From Calothrix sp. NIES-4101 (lineage in GTDB: Bacteria; Cyanobacteriota; Cyanobacteriia; Cyanobacteriales; Nostocaceae): a DNA stretch of 64,000 bases. A program made the translations under genes and the position numbers. Each line of letters begins with the position of its first letter. Position 1 is the stretch's first letter. Location: assembly GCA_004296455.1 (NCBI GenBank), contig AP018280.1:2914001-2978000 (forward strand). The letters are read 5' to 3'. Below the pieces are notes generated by a model that saw only the letters and a program-made list of their open reading frames with translations, was not told the origin of the DNA and made no database searches. This document shows, in pieces, positions 51,596 to 59,467 of the stretch.

Positions 51596-52006
51596 TTAAT
51601 CAAGATTGGTAGTGACTTGCAAAACTGATTCTTGATTAAATTGGCGTTTGTATTCTTCAATTAAAGCACGAATTTTAGATTTAGTATTAGAGTTATTTTG
51701 ATGAATCAAAATTAATAATTTTGTATTTTCTTTGATTAGCTTCCCCTCTTGATTAAGATATTGCCCTTTGCCCTCAACCACTGTTAATCCCTCTCGGAAT
51801 TTGGGAGTAATATTCTTGTTTAAAAATTCCTGCCATTCGGCTTCTGATATTTCCCCGCCCGGTTTTGACATGCCAAAGTACAATTCATTCCTGACGTTAA
51901 CCTGTCTGGTTCGTGGTATTGGTAATGGCGCAGGTATGAAAGATATTTTGATTGCGCTAATAGCAATACTGGCGGCGCTGACTGTCACTATTAATTTAAA
52001 AATCAT
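51596..52006 (-). CDS. DUF3574-like exported protein
   Basis: A 136-residue protein with a signal or anchor (IVTVSAASIAISAI). The mature part has the DUF3574 pattern NELYFGMSKPGGEISEAEW, LTVVEGKGQYLNQEGKL, KLLILIHQN and the final helix/strand. The family is usually chromosomal and periplasmic, function unknown. Inside a tail module it is probably an accessory gene added to the phage. The AT-rich region upstream is shared with the divergent 52,083 gene. Confidence 0.75.
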   Translation of the reverse strand: MIFKLIVTVSAASIAISAIKISFIPAPLPIPRTRQVNVRNELYFGMSKPGGEISEAEWQEFLNKNITPKFREGLTVVEGKGQYLNQEGKLIKENTKLLILIHQNNSNTKSKIRALIEEYKRQFNQESVLQVTTNLD

Positions 52007-52082
52007 AAACTACTAAAAACATAAAAATAACAACACTATTCTGCATTACAATATTTAAAATGGCTATTGAAATATATTTAAT

Positions 52083-52982
52083 ATGCAGTATGCAAAGTCG
52101 TTGAGATACGGCATTTTTGTTGATGCAGAAACCTCGAATTATCTTCAATATTCACAATGGCGATTAGTTTGCCCTTGCTGCAATGAACCAGTATTCTTGG
52201 TTAAGGGTAGTCATCGCCCAGAACATGCCCGTGTCGCCCCTAAATCAAAGCAATTAGTAATAGTTCGAGAGGCAAAAGTAAAAGCGTTTTTCTCGCATTT
52301 TGATAATCTAGCATCAGAGAAATGCGAAAATTACAACAAGTCGATTACCGAAAAGCAAATTAAAACTTATGCGACAACTTCCAGGCAGCAACGATTGAAG
52401 TACTGGCAGGAGAATTTTTTAAAAGCGATCGGCTATTACAATGCAGGTTGCAAAAGTTCGTTTTTTACCTTATTTAGACGCACAAATCAACATCTACCTG
52501 ACATAAATAATAAAGGTATCAAAGCAGTTCAAAAAGAAGTCGCGTCCGACCTAATTGAGCTACTCAACAAAGCCGATCGCGCTTCGATATTAGAAGTGGC
52601 GCGATCGCATCTAGTCAAACTTCAAACTCACGAGAATCCCCTCAGTCTCATGGATTTGGGAGATATCACCGACACCACTGAGGAATTAAAAGATAACTTC
52701 CTCGACTGGACTCGCAGTTTTGATATTGAAATGCAGTTATCTTTGGTTGCTGAGGTAGTGGACTTTTTCAAGACAAAAGCGATCGCACAAATCAAAGAAG
52801 AGATTTTTGAGTTAATTTTTGCCAGGGTAGCCGTCACCATTGGTCCCGAGAAGATGACCCCATTGTTAAAAGTTAGCACTGGCGAATCTGAGCAAGAACA
52901 GCAGCAAAAATACTATCAATTGCGATCGCTCTTGGTGGGAGAGTTGGTGTTTCTGATTGCGATTACTGATTGGAGTAGTTGA
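52083..52982 (+). CDS. hypothetical protein with CoiA-like zinc-binding N terminus
   Basis: A 299-residue protein. Residues 1-80 have WRLVCPCCNEPVFLVKG, HRPEHARV and FFSHFDN..SEKCENYN, the cysteine/histidine layout of the N-terminal zinc domain of CoiA-like proteins. The downstream nuclease motif of CoiA is not evident. The rest is helical. It runs against the tail genes and has no GGGAA leader, so it is probably expressed independently, as lysogeny-expressed accessory (defence or exclusion) genes are. Confidence 0.55.
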   Translation: MQYAKSLRYGIFVDAETSNYLQYSQWRLVCPCCNEPVFLVKGSHRPEHARVAPKSKQLVIVREAKVKAFFSHFDNLASEKCENYNKSITEKQIKTYATTSRQQRLKYWQENFLKAIGYYNAGCKSSFFTLFRRTNQHLPDINNKGIKAVQKEVASDLIELLNKADRASILEVARSHLVKLQTHENPLSLMDLGDITDTTEELKDNFLDWTRSFDIEMQLSLVAEVVDFFKTKAIAQIKEEIFELIFARVAVTIGPEKMTPLLKVSTGESEQEQQQKYYQLRSLLVGELVFLIAITDWSS

Positions 52983-53104
52983 AATGTTGTTACCATATAG
53001 TTGCCCTGCTTCTTACGAAGCCCCAAGTTCCACTTGGGATACGCCAAAGCGCAATCTTTTCAGGATTTGTAATGGCATAGTAAGAGCGGGGTCAAATTTT
53101 CTGT

Positions 53105-53572
53105 TTACTTAGAAGTAGCTTTAGTAGCCGATTGAGAACTCGTTGTGGGAGATTCATAACCCAATAGCCACTGAACAACCTTAACAGGCTTATCGCCATA
53201 CTTATTAATCTCCGCCTCAGCTTGTCCTAGTAGAGATTCGGCTTGCCCAACTACGCCATTGATTTCGCCCAATAGTTCGACAGCTTCTTTGGCATATCCT
53301 TGCAGCTGCGAAGGAAGTTTTTCTACGACTGCGGAAACTGTAGAGGAAATCCCGGTGATGGTTTCCGACACCGCAGAAAGTTGCGGTTTGGCATAATTCA
53401 AAATTTGCGCCACATCAGGAATCTCGATTTCAATCCCCTGTGTGAGTTCGCCAAATACGTCCAAGTTGGGATTTAAATCCAGTAGTTCGGTGAATCGCAG
53501 CACATCGCCATTGAATATGCGATCGCTCAGTTGCGAAATGGTTTCCCCTGCGTCAATAGAAATTTTTGGCAT
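53105..53572 (-). CDS. LysM-type tail protein X / tube-baseplate adaptor
   Basis: A 155-residue protein. The first 55 residues form a LysM domain (GETISQLSDRIFNGDVLRFTELLDLNPNL, with GIEIEIPDV), as in tail protein X. The C-terminal 90 residues are an amphipathic helix and a short Ser/Thr tail. Its start overlaps the stop of the CIS-tube gene by one base. The two together resemble the fused adaptor found in extracellular contractile systems. Confidence 0.8.
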   Translation of the reverse strand: MPKISIDAGETISQLSDRIFNGDVLRFTELLDLNPNLDVFGELTQGIEIEIPDVAQILNYAKPQLSAVSETITGISSTVSAVVEKLPSQLQGYAKEAVELLGEINGVVGQAESLLGQAEAEINKYGDKPVKVVQWLLGYESPTTSSQSATKATSK

Positions 53573-54435
53573 TACCGTACTTTCTCCTTCACTACTGGCG
53601 CTTTTTTGCCTTTCAAAGTGGCGATGGTGGTGTTCTTGTCGCCTGCGAGGAACTCGGTTCCTGTCGATTTTGCTACCACGCCCAATTTCGCCCCGTTGAC
53701 ACCAGTGGCGGTGACTTCCCCTGTATCCTCACTTGTAGATAGCTTATATTTTTTGGATTTTACTGCTGCCTGTACTGAGGAATCCCAGATAGCGACGTTG
53801 CTTTCGAGATACTTTTTCGCCAATTCCGAAGCCGCAGCGCGTTGCCTTTGGGTTAATTTCACTCGTGGCTTTTCAGCACGTTCGCGATCGCTCTTTTTCT
53901 CTTCACCTTTCTTCTCCTTTGCCTTCTCAATCTGCCCGCGAGTGATGGTTTTGGCGACTTCTTTGAGTTCAATCCCCAGGGTTATTGTTGCAGGCTCGCC
54001 ACCAAGCCAAGCGGTTTCTTCCCATTCAATCTTGGAAAGAACACAGGGTGCAAACTCACGACTCCCCATTTGAAATTTGAGGATTGGCGGAGCATATTTT
54101 TTATTTTTGATATCCGCTTCAATTAGTTTTTGCAATCCTTCCAGCAATGGGCGCAGGCTTTTTCCGTAATACCAAGTCGTCATTTTCAAGTTTGAGATTG
54201 ACAGGGTTTGCCCCTCACTTGCTTGATATTGCACTTCACTTTGCTTGGCTGCCAGAGGGTAAATGTCTGTGTATTTGGCAGACTTGGAGAATCGCAAAGA
54301 TGACGGATTCACTAGAAAAACCCACAGGGGCTTGGGTGCATTGCCGGAGATATCATATTCCAGTAGTACAGCCTCAATCCCCTTGCCCTCCCTAGTAGCA
54401 GTGGGCAGCGCGCTGTAAACGGTGGTATTGTACAC
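53572..54435 (-). CDS. contractile-injection-system tube-adaptor (CIS_tube) protein
   Basis: A 287-residue protein starting at GTG 54435. It carries the pattern of the CIS_tube N-terminal family: KPLWVFLVNPSSLRFSKSAKYT, QYQASEGQTLSISNLKMTTW, ILKFQMGSREFAPCVLSKIEWEETAW..GEPATITLGIELKEV. The C-terminal half is Lys/Glu-rich and includes a possible wHTH-like segment. It connects tube and baseplate. A weak GGGA-TTTAG leader is present (54436-54444). Confidence 0.75.
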   Translation of the reverse strand: MYNTTVYSALPTATREGKGIEAVLLEYDISGNAPKPLWVFLVNPSSLRFSKSAKYTDIYPLAAKQSEVQYQASEGQTLSISNLKMTTWYYGKSLRPLLEGLQKLIEADIKNKKYAPPILKFQMGSREFAPCVLSKIEWEETAWLGGEPATITLGIELKEVAKTITRGQIEKAKEKKGEEKKSDRERAEKPRVKLTQRQRAAASELAKKYLESNVAIWDSSVQAAVKSKKYKLSTSEDTGEVTATGVNGAKLGVVAKSTGTEFLAGDKNTTIATLKGKKAPVVKEKVR

Positions 54436-54444
54436 CTAAATCCC

Positions 54445-55092
54445 TCACGATAAAACGTAGTCTTTTTCTTGCAACCACTTCCAGAACTTCGAGCCATTAA
54501 GTACCACGGTATCAAATCGGCGCTGTCCAGAGTCTTGGAGGGCGGGCATAAATTTGCGGTAGTGAGTAACTGGGTGCTGCCCTACAAGGCAACCAAAGGA
54601 AAAGCCACCGACTCTATCTGGGGCAGGGCTGTCTGCCGAATTTCCCGTCGTGTGGTGATTTACGCCCGCCCCATCGTCGTAGAGCTTGTCGCCAGGGCGT
54701 ATATGATTTCTATCGGCATCGCGATATCCAAGAATGCGATCGCACTGCACCAATGCCAACTGATTGCTACTGCGAGTGATGTGTCTGCCGATTTCCCAGC
54801 ACTCTTTGAAATGGGTGTCAAGGGCAATACGGAAGGTTCCGTTTCGATTCATCGGGTTATTGACTGCCCTAATTCCTGGCTCTGTAGTGGCGGCACAACT
54901 AACAATAATTTCCTCTTCTTTCGGTCGCCAAACGATGCGTACATCATTGAATAGGTCTGGCTGATTTGGGCGTGGTTCCCAAGTTGTGGGGTTCGCGTCC
55001 TCTATGTAGGTAATAGTAAAAGGCTGGGTTCTCCAGCCATTTTCAGCATAGTATTCTGCAAGTGCCTGCGGTTGGGAGATTTTCAGAGTCAT
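54445..55092 (-). CDS. cell-wall hydrolase-like protein (hub C-domain paralogue)
   Basis: A 215-residue protein. It matches the C-terminal domain of the 997-aa hub protein in order: CAATTEPG, NPMNRNGTFRIAL, ILGYRDADRN, GVNHHTTGNS and GGFSFGCLVGQHPVTHYRKFM. The His and the G-C in S-x-G-C are candidate catalytic residues, as in L,D-transpeptidase/amidase-type wall enzymes. No signal peptide, so it acts from the tail or after lysis. A perfect GGGAA leader precedes the ATG. May be an endolysin-like or tail-tip enzyme. Confidence 0.6.
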   Translation of the reverse strand: MTLKISQPQALAEYYAENGWRTQPFTITYIEDANPTTWEPRPNQPDLFNDVRIVWRPKEEEIIVSCAATTEPGIRAVNNPMNRNGTFRIALDTHFKECWEIGRHITRSSNQLALVQCDRILGYRDADRNHIRPGDKLYDDGAGVNHHTTGNSADSPAPDRVGGFSFGCLVGQHPVTHYRKFMPALQDSGQRRFDTVVLNGSKFWKWLQEKDYVLS

Positions 55093-55109
55093 TTTGCTCT
55101 AAAATTCCC
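55091..55109 (-). promoter_or_regulatory. GGGAA late leader, hydrolase-like gene
   Basis: GGGAATTTTAGAGCAAAAT running into the ATG. Confidence 0.6.
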
Positions 55110-55125
55110 TTTTACTGCTGCATTG

Positions 55126-55563
55126 ATGAAGCAAATGGCAAGTGAACTCACAAGACAGGAAACCATTGCTCTGACTGGTGTTAGTTCAAGTAGGTTAAGC
55201 TACATGGATTCTACAGGTCTCATATCTCCTGAGAAATCTGGCAACCCCAAACATCCAAAGGTCACTTACAGTTGGGACAAAATAATTAGAATCAAGTTAA
55301 TCGATAGGCTGAGAGGAAAACTGTCCTTACAAGAAATCCGGATAGTGCTTAGTTCTCTCAATGAACAGAGCTATTCACCATCCCTGTTTGACTGTAACTT
55401 GATATTTATCGATAAGCAGTTGTATGTTCTTAAGGACTGGAAAGATTTTGGGACGAAAGTGTTAGAAGTGTCGAGGAAAAACAAAGGACAAGTTGTTATT
55501 CACGAAATAGGCTCAATAAATCAAATTATTGCCGAACTACAAATATATGAAATGGACTCTTAA
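55126..55563 (+). CDS. MerR-like regulator
   Basis: Start ATG 55126 or 55135. The protein is about 145 residues. N-terminal MerR-type winged helix: ELTRQETIALTGVSSSRLSY, DSTGLISPEKSGN, VTYSWDKIIRIKLIDRLRGK, LSLQEIRIVLSSL. The C-terminal part (about 70 aa) is not a known effector domain. It overlaps the next gene by 17 bp, forming a two-gene unit against the tail direction. Confidence 0.7.
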   Translation: MKQMASELTRQETIALTGVSSSRLSYMDSTGLISPEKSGNPKHPKVTYSWDKIIRIKLIDRLRGKLSLQEIRIVLSSLNEQSYSPSLFDCNLIFIDKQLYVLKDWKDFGTKVLEVSRKNKGQVVIHEIGSINQIIAELQIYEMDS

Positions 55564-56074
55564 AAAGCTCGAAAATACAAACGTTGATTACTTGGCTACA
55601 CAAACACCTTGGGGTGAATTTGCCTTGAATCGCCGTCCGTACTATTGCGATCGCGGCAGATATACTTTAGAAATCCCCGATAAGGCTCCAAAATTATTCA
55701 GGGCGGTTGATTACCAGTACTATTTTGATGAAGAGATCGCTCTTTCAGAAATTTTTTTATGGGGTTTTCTTACTGTAAATCACTTTGATCAAAACGCAGT
55801 GCCTGTAATAGGAGCAGTCTGGATACGTGTTTGCAATTTTGGATATTTCGAGCTTGCGAAAACAGTTTACCCATTTGAATTTTATTCTCTGCACTTTTAC
55901 CCAACGGTAAAAGAATCAGAGCAGTTCAGCTTTGATACTCAAGATGGATTCCCAAGGCGATATCGTAGTCGGGAAAATGCGATCGCTGAGTGCGAAGCCT
56001 GGATTAAGAATCGCACCAACTTAAAAGCTGCTGACTGGCAAGAGATTTTTGTATCAGACAAAAAGCACCTTTAG
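55547..56074 (+). CDS. hypothetical protein (175 aa), partner of MerR-like gene
   Basis: Start at ATG 55547 inside the MerR-like gene. Rich in aromatic residues (YYCDRGRYTLEIPD, AVDYQYYFDEEIALSEIFLWGF, YFELAKTVYPFEFYSLHFYP). No domain recognised. Ends in the loop of a perfect terminator. The regulator-plus-unknown unit could be a toxin-antitoxin-like or superinfection gene pair. Confidence 0.6.
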   Translation: MKWTLKKLENTNVDYLATQTPWGEFALNRRPYYCDRGRYTLEIPDKAPKLFRAVDYQYYFDEEIALSEIFLWGFLTVNHFDQNAVPVIGAVWIRVCNFGYFELAKTVYPFEFYSLHFYPTVKESEQFSFDTQDGFPRRYRSRENAIAECEAWIKNRTNLKAADWQEIFVSDKKHL

Positions 56075-56084
56075 AGGTGCTTTT
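56061..56084. terminator. bidirectional rho-independent terminator
   Basis: Perfect 10-bp stem AAAAGCACCT/AGGTGCTTTT with loop TTAG. It holds the stop codon of the rightward gene and ends 10 bp before the leftward small membrane gene stop; T-runs exist on both strands. Confidence 0.88.
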
Positions 56085-56094
56085 ATTGTGCTAA

Positions 56095-56268
56095 CTACTT
56101 GTTGTTATTCGAGAAAAAGCCTAATAGCGCGATCGCGATTAGCTCTGGCAACTGTTTCGCTAAATCGGTAAGGGTGACATCAGCGATGCCAAAGTGATTC
56201 AAAACTTGAATCAAAAACAAAGGCACGATTGTACCGATTCCGGTGGTGATGAAGTCGTGATTTTTCAT
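56095..56268 (-). CDS. small membrane protein (holin-like, 57 aa)
   Basis: Start taken at ATG 56268 (MKNHDFITTGIGTIVPLF). Two hydrophobic segments (GIGTIVPLFLIQVLNHFGI and ELIAIALLGFF), tail SNNNK. Size and topology fit a holin. Its 5-prime leader contains palindrome copy 6 and a GGGAA element, the same arrangement as the other small membrane gene at 48,520. Confidence 0.6.
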   Translation of the reverse strand: MKNHDFITTGIGTIVPLFLIQVLNHFGIADVTLTDLAKQLPELIAIALLGFFSNNNK

Positions 56269-56286
56269 AAATTTTGAAATGAAATG

Positions 56287-56307
56287 TTCGTCCTTTCTAC
56301 CGTTCCC
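56287..56307 (-). promoter_or_regulatory. GGGAA late leader, holin-like gene
   Basis: GGGAACGGTAGAAAGGACG, 3 bp downstream of palindrome copy 6. Confidence 0.5.
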
Positions 56308-56310
56308 AAT

Positions 56311-56336
56311 ACCCTCGGTAGAATTCTGCCAAGGGT
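56311..56336. repeat. 26-bp palindromic repeat, copy 6
   Basis: Same sequence as copy 5, located 3 bp after the tape-measure stop and 3 bp before a GGGAA leader. Confidence 0.85.
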
Positions 56337-56339
56337 ACA

Positions 56340-58556
56340 TCAGGCTAATACTGATTGCTGAAATTGCCCCAATCGCGCCTCAATCTCAGCAATCACAGCA
56401 TCGGCAATTTGAGCGGGATTTTGAATTCCATTGATGCTGATATTTCCAATTGAAATATTACTTCCTGCGCTTGCCGCGCCCACGGCTGCACTCCCTTGCA
56501 TCAATCGCGCCATTTGGTCAGGGCGGAGAATGAATTCGCTGGAGTTGGCGACTACTGGAGAAGCCCCAGGTGGCATGTTGCGAGATTCTGCGGCGAAAGC
56601 TCCTAGTAATCCGTTTGCTGCTGTGGGGATGCGCCCGTTGTAGTTTGCTGGCGTTCCCGACAGTAAATTACCCGCGTCGGTTACTGTTTGCCGAATCCCC
56701 AGTCCAACGTCGGAAACCGTGGAAGTGACTGCGTTTACAGGTGCAGAAACAATGGACGCAACCTGTTGCTTAGCTCGTTCGATCGCTTGAAAGATAGCTT
56801 GTTTGATGCCTTCCCACATTTGCGAGATGGAAGTTCCAATCCAACCAAAAAAGCCTTGAGCTTGGGTAATTGCATTGGCTGTGAAAGCCACAACCGGAGC
56901 CGCGAGCGACTCAACCATTCCCGCAAAAGCATTTGCAATTGCGATCGCAAATCCAGCAAGAAGCATTCCAAATCCTTGTATAAGTCGTCCCAAAGTGCCA
57001 GAGACTAGATTCCACAAAGCAGAAATTACCTCTGGCACTAATGTATTAAACGCCCCAATCACAAAAGCCCCAACGGTTGTGAGTAGCGTTGCTATTCCTG
57101 CGATCGCAAAGTTGCCGATAGTGATAAAAATGTTTGCCCAGGGGAGATTGAGAATAAAATCCACTGTCCGTGTCAAAATTCCGCCAAATAAAGCGGCAAT
57201 TTGAGTTCCCAAAAACATTGCTTTCCCGGCGATTTCTCCCCCATTCCCCAAGGAAGAATTCATCGCACTGCCGGAAAAGTTTACCAAATTGGTAAATAAA
57301 TTTTCTATTGCTGTAGATACAAAGTTGAAAAATCGGTCAACCTGAGTGAGAAGGGTTGCTGCATTGAGACTATCAAAAATACTTTCAATGGCTGGCATCG
57401 CAGTATTGGCAAAACCCTCGAACTTAGCAAATACCTGCGATGTATCAATGCCTTGAACAGCCTTCAAAAGCCCATCTAATCCACCACCCGCACCCTTGAT
57501 GCTAGCAGCGATTTGCTTGGTAATTTCCGCCGCACCTTTAATCCAGCCAGTAACAGTATTGATGCCGTTGTAAAGTACCAACATCGGGTCAACGCTGGGC
57601 ACTCCCAACGCTGAGAGAACTTGTGCGATCGCTTCAAAAAATGACTGCAACGCTTTGATTCCACCTGCAACGGCGCTCATTACTGTTTGATTTCCTGGAG
57701 CCTCGGACAAATCGCGGAGTAGTCCAAATACACCGGACTTGGGATCGAGAATGCTTGATTCAATGCCTGCGATTAAGCCTTCGACGGTGTTACTAGCGGC
57801 ATCGATTACCTCATCTTTAATGAACGCACCGGATACCGCCTGAACAATTTCTAATCTCTCTTTTGCAGTAAATTTTTTAAAATCGTCAATTTTTTTACCC
57901 CGCTTCTGGACTTCTTTTTCCAATAGGTTCATGAATGCAGGGTTGTTATCGGCAAACAGTAGTTGCCTCGCGCTGGCAATATTTCCGTCAAGCAGTCGAG
58001 CGGTGAACATCCCCACAGCGCCTGCGTGAGTGCCGGAGGTCACGCCCAAAAGGGTCATTTTTTTGGTGATATCAATCAGATTTTTTTGGAATGCGCCCTG
58101 GTCAAGTTCTTTATTTGCACCCTGAAACGCGGGGATAACGTTGTCCATAATGCTGTTCGCCACAGTGTTATAATCCTGCGTCGCACCCGGCAGCGCCCCC
58201 GCTATTTTGGATATTTCCTTGCTGAAATCCGCGACAAACTTCTGTGATTCCCCAAAAGACTTTTGAGTCAGGGCACTGAAGGTTGCAGCTGCACTGACAT
58301 CCCCAATCTCTATCTTTTTGGCTTCCTCAAATTTCTGCCCCATGAGTGCGGCCGCTTCACCAACTTTACTAATGGCAAAGGCAAATATATTTGCTTTGGT
58401 AATTGCGCCAAACATGGCATCGCCCAGCGACTGAGAACTTCCAGAAGCACCGCTCGCTGATTTCCCTAACCCTCCCATTGCCGCACCAATTTTCCCCAGC
58501 ACTCCTGTTGCTTGGTCTTTGGCGGTGATTACGAGTTGGACTAGTTTGCTTGCCAT
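56340..58556 (-). CDS. phage tail tape measure protein
   Basis: A 738-residue protein, long enough for a tail of moderate length. The N-terminal helices are typical (VQLVITAKDQATGVLGKIGA), with a Gly/Ser hinge. The middle is helical with a hydrophobic stretch of about 110 residues (around 440-550, AIAGIATLLTTVGAFVIGAF and others) that would insert in membrane at DNA ejection. The C-terminal end GNISINGIQNPAQIADAVIA..EARLGQF is typical of tape measures. Its ATG overlaps the chaperone-2 stop. Confidence 0.9.
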   Translation of the reverse strand: MASKLVQLVITAKDQATGVLGKIGAAMGGLGKSASGASGSSQSLGDAMFGAITKANIFAFAISKVGEAAALMGQKFEEAKKIEIGDVSAAATFSALTQKSFGESQKFVADFSKEISKIAGALPGATQDYNTVANSIMDNVIPAFQGANKELDQGAFQKNLIDITKKMTLLGVTSGTHAGAVGMFTARLLDGNIASARQLLFADNNPAFMNLLEKEVQKRGKKIDDFKKFTAKERLEIVQAVSGAFIKDEVIDAASNTVEGLIAGIESSILDPKSGVFGLLRDLSEAPGNQTVMSAVAGGIKALQSFFEAIAQVLSALGVPSVDPMLVLYNGINTVTGWIKGAAEITKQIAASIKGAGGGLDGLLKAVQGIDTSQVFAKFEGFANTAMPAIESIFDSLNAATLLTQVDRFFNFVSTAIENLFTNLVNFSGSAMNSSLGNGGEIAGKAMFLGTQIAALFGGILTRTVDFILNLPWANIFITIGNFAIAGIATLLTTVGAFVIGAFNTLVPEVISALWNLVSGTLGRLIQGFGMLLAGFAIAIANAFAGMVESLAAPVVAFTANAITQAQGFFGWIGTSISQMWEGIKQAIFQAIERAKQQVASIVSAPVNAVTSTVSDVGLGIRQTVTDAGNLLSGTPANYNGRIPTAANGLLGAFAAESRNMPPGASPVVANSSEFILRPDQMARLMQGSAAVGAASAGSNISIGNISINGIQNPAQIADAVIAEIEARLGQFQQSVLA

Positions 58557-58729
58557 TATTTTTTGGACATCGCCTTCGCCTCAGATGCGATCGCGCTTTG
58601 ATGTATCTGCACCATTGCCAAGAATTGAGTCATGGGCAGGTGGTAATAGTCTTGAAAATTATTAAAAGATTTGCCATTGAGGTAATAGCAAATCGTCAAA
58701 AAATCATGCTCGTCAAAGCTATTCACCAT
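58556..58729 (-). CDS. second tail assembly chaperone (57 aa)
   Basis: MVNSFDEHDFLTICYYLNGK, then FNNFQDYYHLPMTQFLAMVQ and a helical basic end. It overlaps the first chaperone by 11 bp in the +1 frame and the tape-measure start by one base. In many tailed phages the gene before the tape measure is such a second-frame chaperone, sometimes made by frameshifting. Here an ATG allows independent initiation. Confidence 0.7.
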   Translation of the reverse strand: MVNSFDEHDFLTICYYLNGKSFNNFQDYYHLPMTQFLAMVQIHQSAIASEAKAMSKK

Positions 58730-59030
58730 CCTCAAGAAACGAGTTCAGCGCCACCCCCAGCGCCTTGAAATCTTTAATTCCCAGTTTTTCAATTTGAGGA
58801 AGTGCTACGCCTTCTTTGTCGCCCCAACGAATGCAGCATCGCACGGCAATTCGCGCAGTCGCTTCATATTCATCGCTTACACCAGATTTGCGAATGGCGA
58901 TGATGTCGCCTGCTGTTGGCTCGCGGAATTCGGCTGTTACACCTGATTTGAAAGTGACTACGATGTTCTCGCTCAGTTCTGTCGCCGTGGGCACGTCGCT
59001 AGCCGCTAAACTTCGATTAATTCTTGCCAT
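58719..59030 (-). CDS. tail assembly chaperone (Mu gp41-like)
   Basis: A 103-residue protein with TELSENIVVTFKSG followed by EFREPTAGDIIAIRKSG, the pattern of Mu gp41-like tail assembly proteins, then a helical C-terminal half. It lies between the tube and the tape measure, the expected place. Starts one base inside the tube stop. Confidence 0.8.
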   Translation of the reverse strand: MARINRSLAASDVPTATELSENIVVTFKSGVTAEFREPTAGDIIAIRKSGVSDEYEATARIAVRCCIRWGDKEGVALPQIEKLGIKDFKALGVALNSFLEDGE

Positions 59031-59467
59031 TATGCGTAGCTCCAGGTATCGCCGATGAAGGTAAGTTTGAGCATGGAAATGTCATTGGAGGTTTTGTCAA
59101 CTTCAAACCCTTCCAACGCGGTAGGCTTCACACCATAAATAATCAGCGATGGTCCTAATGGCTCAACTTCGGGACAGTAGGTGACGGGGGTGACAGAGAT
59201 TGTAATTGGCTCATCATTGCCATCGCAGTAATTCAGCCACCAATCCACAATCACTTTGTCGGCTGTGGGATCAAAGGCTTTTTCCAAGTCCATGTCCCCA
59301 AGTTCCCGTGGTCCCACAAGCTTGTATTTGCGATTGCTCAAACCATCGTTGTAATCGGTGGTTTCCGCCTCATCCTTAAGCCCTGAAAACTTCTCCCAGT
59401 AACTATCGATGCCCTTGATAGTTACGAGATATTGCTGTTGTGTAATTGGTCTAATTGTTGCTGCCAT
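59030..59467 (-). CDS. tail tube protein
   Basis: A 145-residue protein directly after the sheath. The tube-type beta-barrel pattern is TIKGIDSYWEKFSGLKDE, YNDGLSNRKYKLVGPRELGD and a final strand region LKLTFIGDTWSY. In contractile tails this hexamer ring forms the rigid inner tube. The start overlaps the sheath stop by one base, so the two are coupled. Confidence 0.88.
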   Translation of the reverse strand: MAATIRPITQQQYLVTIKGIDSYWEKFSGLKDEAETTDYNDGLSNRKYKLVGPRELGDMDLEKAFDPTADKVIVDWWLNYCDGNDEPITISVTPVTYCPEVEPLGPSLIIYGVKPTALEGFEVDKTSNDISMLKLTFIGDTWSYA

